Shown here piece by piece: positions 29,995 through 30,506 of a DNA stretch of 30,506 nt. Origin of the DNA: Schoenoplectus triqueter (Eukaryota; Streptophyta; Magnoliopsida; Poales; Cyperaceae). The notes beneath the pieces are model-generated. The model was not told the origin of the DNA. It did not search any database and worked only from the letters and a program-made list of their open reading frames with translations. Each line of letters opens with the position of its first letter. Within the stretch, counting starts at the first letter, position 1. A program made the position numbers and the translations under genes. The stretch spans positions 1 to 30,506 of the forward strand of contig CAXKVV010000391.1 of NCBI GenBank assembly GCA_964058805.1, read 5' to 3'.

Positions 29995-30289
29995 CTTAGA
30001 CGACCACTTGACCATCTTTTAACTATACTATTTGCTTCTCTCTTTCAAAGATCCAGAGGTGCCTCGAGGTTCGTAGCCCAGGGTAATTAACGGTGGGGGC
30101 TTGCGCCCACCGGAATCTACAAGAACTCACAATCACTAAAAAACCCCCTGAATGTGCATCCAAATCTCTCTAAACGGCAGAATCGGCCGACACCCAGCAG
30201 ATGCACGCTCGGGAGGGATCTCCGTGTCCTTCTTCCGCAGAACCCATCGCCCGGCGGCGGTGCGGCGGCGCGCGAAAAAGGGTCGCACA
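29995..30289 (+). other. R/U5-like segment ending in CA
   Basis: This non-coding segment rises in GC towards its end (CCCGGCGGCGGTGCGGCGGC). It holds a GGTGGG...GCCCACC hairpin at about 30092-30111 and ends GGTCGCACA next to the satellite. With the TATA box it looks like the last part of an LTR, though no partner LTR was found. Confidence 0.4.
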
Positions 30290-30294
30290 GCTAC
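30290..30294. repeat. Right target-site duplication GCTAC of the 17.2-kb block
   Basis: GCTAC follows ...GTCGCACA and resumes the satellite unit at the point where the left copy stopped. Confidence 0.6.
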
Positions 30295-30506
30295 AAATGA
30301 TAAAAAAAATCGAATAAACTGAATATATATTTTAATACATTTGTGTTAATATTTCAATGCTATTGTGTCATAAAGGTTCGAGAAAATAATGATTATAATG
30401 TAAATAAATATGATACATAATTAAAATAATTTTGTGTATTTTAGTGGTTTTTGAAATAAAATGAGCCTACAAATGATAAAAAAACTCAAAAATTGAATAT
30501 TATTTT
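30290..30506. repeat. Second piece of the same satellite-like repeat, open at window end
   Basis: Starting at GCTACAAATGATAAAA, the sequence matches the 11500-13104 unit in order: TTTGTGTTAATATTTCAATG, GTCATAAAGGTTCGAGAA, then a second GCCTACAAATGATAAAA. One full unit and the start of another are visible. Confidence 0.85.

Larger units (their letters stand above)
13105..30289. mobile_element. 17.2-kb insertion in the satellite with TG...CA ends and GCTAC duplication
   Basis: The left satellite array ends ...ATGAGGCTAC and the right piece begins GCTACAAATGAT. A single satellite unit is therefore interrupted, with GCTAC (5 bp) duplicated. The block starts TGTTTACCC and ends GGTCGCACA, the TG...CA form made by LTR-retrotransposon integrase. 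Removing the nested copia element and its duplication leaves about 7.24 kb. I could not find a matching pair of LTRs at the two ends, and no polymerase frame is visible. It may be a large non-autonomous or rearranged element, or several nested insertions. Confidence 0.55.

Noticed and set aside
13105..30289. CACTA or MULE transposon as the identity of the 17.2-kb block
   Set aside because: The termini share only a loose TGT..ACCCTT similarity in inverted orientation. The 5-bp duplication fits neither the 3 bp of CACTA nor the 9 bp of MULE.

Overview
This is nuclear DNA from a flowering plant. The evidence is a 14-exon plant-type gene, a Ty1/copia retrotransposon primed by initiator tRNA-Met, other transposon remains and satellite-like DNA. 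A GC-rich first exon and many CACGTG and GTGGGCCCCAC tracts lean towards a monocot, but the species cannot be named from sequence alone. One host gene looks intact; almost everything else is repetitive.

Layout. (1) 1-2760: two decayed gag-like (DUF4283 / zinc-knuckle type) reading frames on the minus strand. (2) 4093-10683, minus strand: a complete dolichol kinase gene. Fourteen exons were reconstructed from splice sites and phase, giving 562 codons plus a stop. It acts at the start of ER N-glycosylation. Its tenth intron has a GC donor and holds an internally deleted MULE-like DNA transposon. A 140-bp nested inverted repeat lies 72 bp upstream of its start codon. (3) About 11500-13104 and 30290 to the window end: an AT-rich satellite-like tandem repeat of about 175 bp. 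(4) 13105-30289: a 17.2-kb block that interrupts the satellite with TG...CA ends and a 5-bp flanking duplication, GCTAC. (5) Nested inside that block, 14225-24164: a 9.94-kb Ty1/copia element with 2.1-kb LTRs, a 5-bp target duplication ACATT, PBS and PPT. Its gag-pol is broken at many places. (6) 25927-26988: an LTR-like segment with a TATA box and a degraded PBS-like site after it. (7) 28690-30289: a dense set of short hairpins, then a TATA box and a GC-rich segment ending in CA.

The most unusual signal is structural. In at least six places (copia U5, copia leader, 13.3-13.6 kb, 26.1-26.6 kb, 28.7-29.7 kb and 29.4-30.0 kb) short hairpins occur in repeated copies. Their loops are nearly constant while both stem arms change together so that pairing is kept. 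The clearest case is eight hairpins at 29434-29972 with a shared 12-nt loop. This could reflect selected RNA or DNA structure, or an arm-copying mutational process. All coordinates and comparisons were made by eye without any database search.
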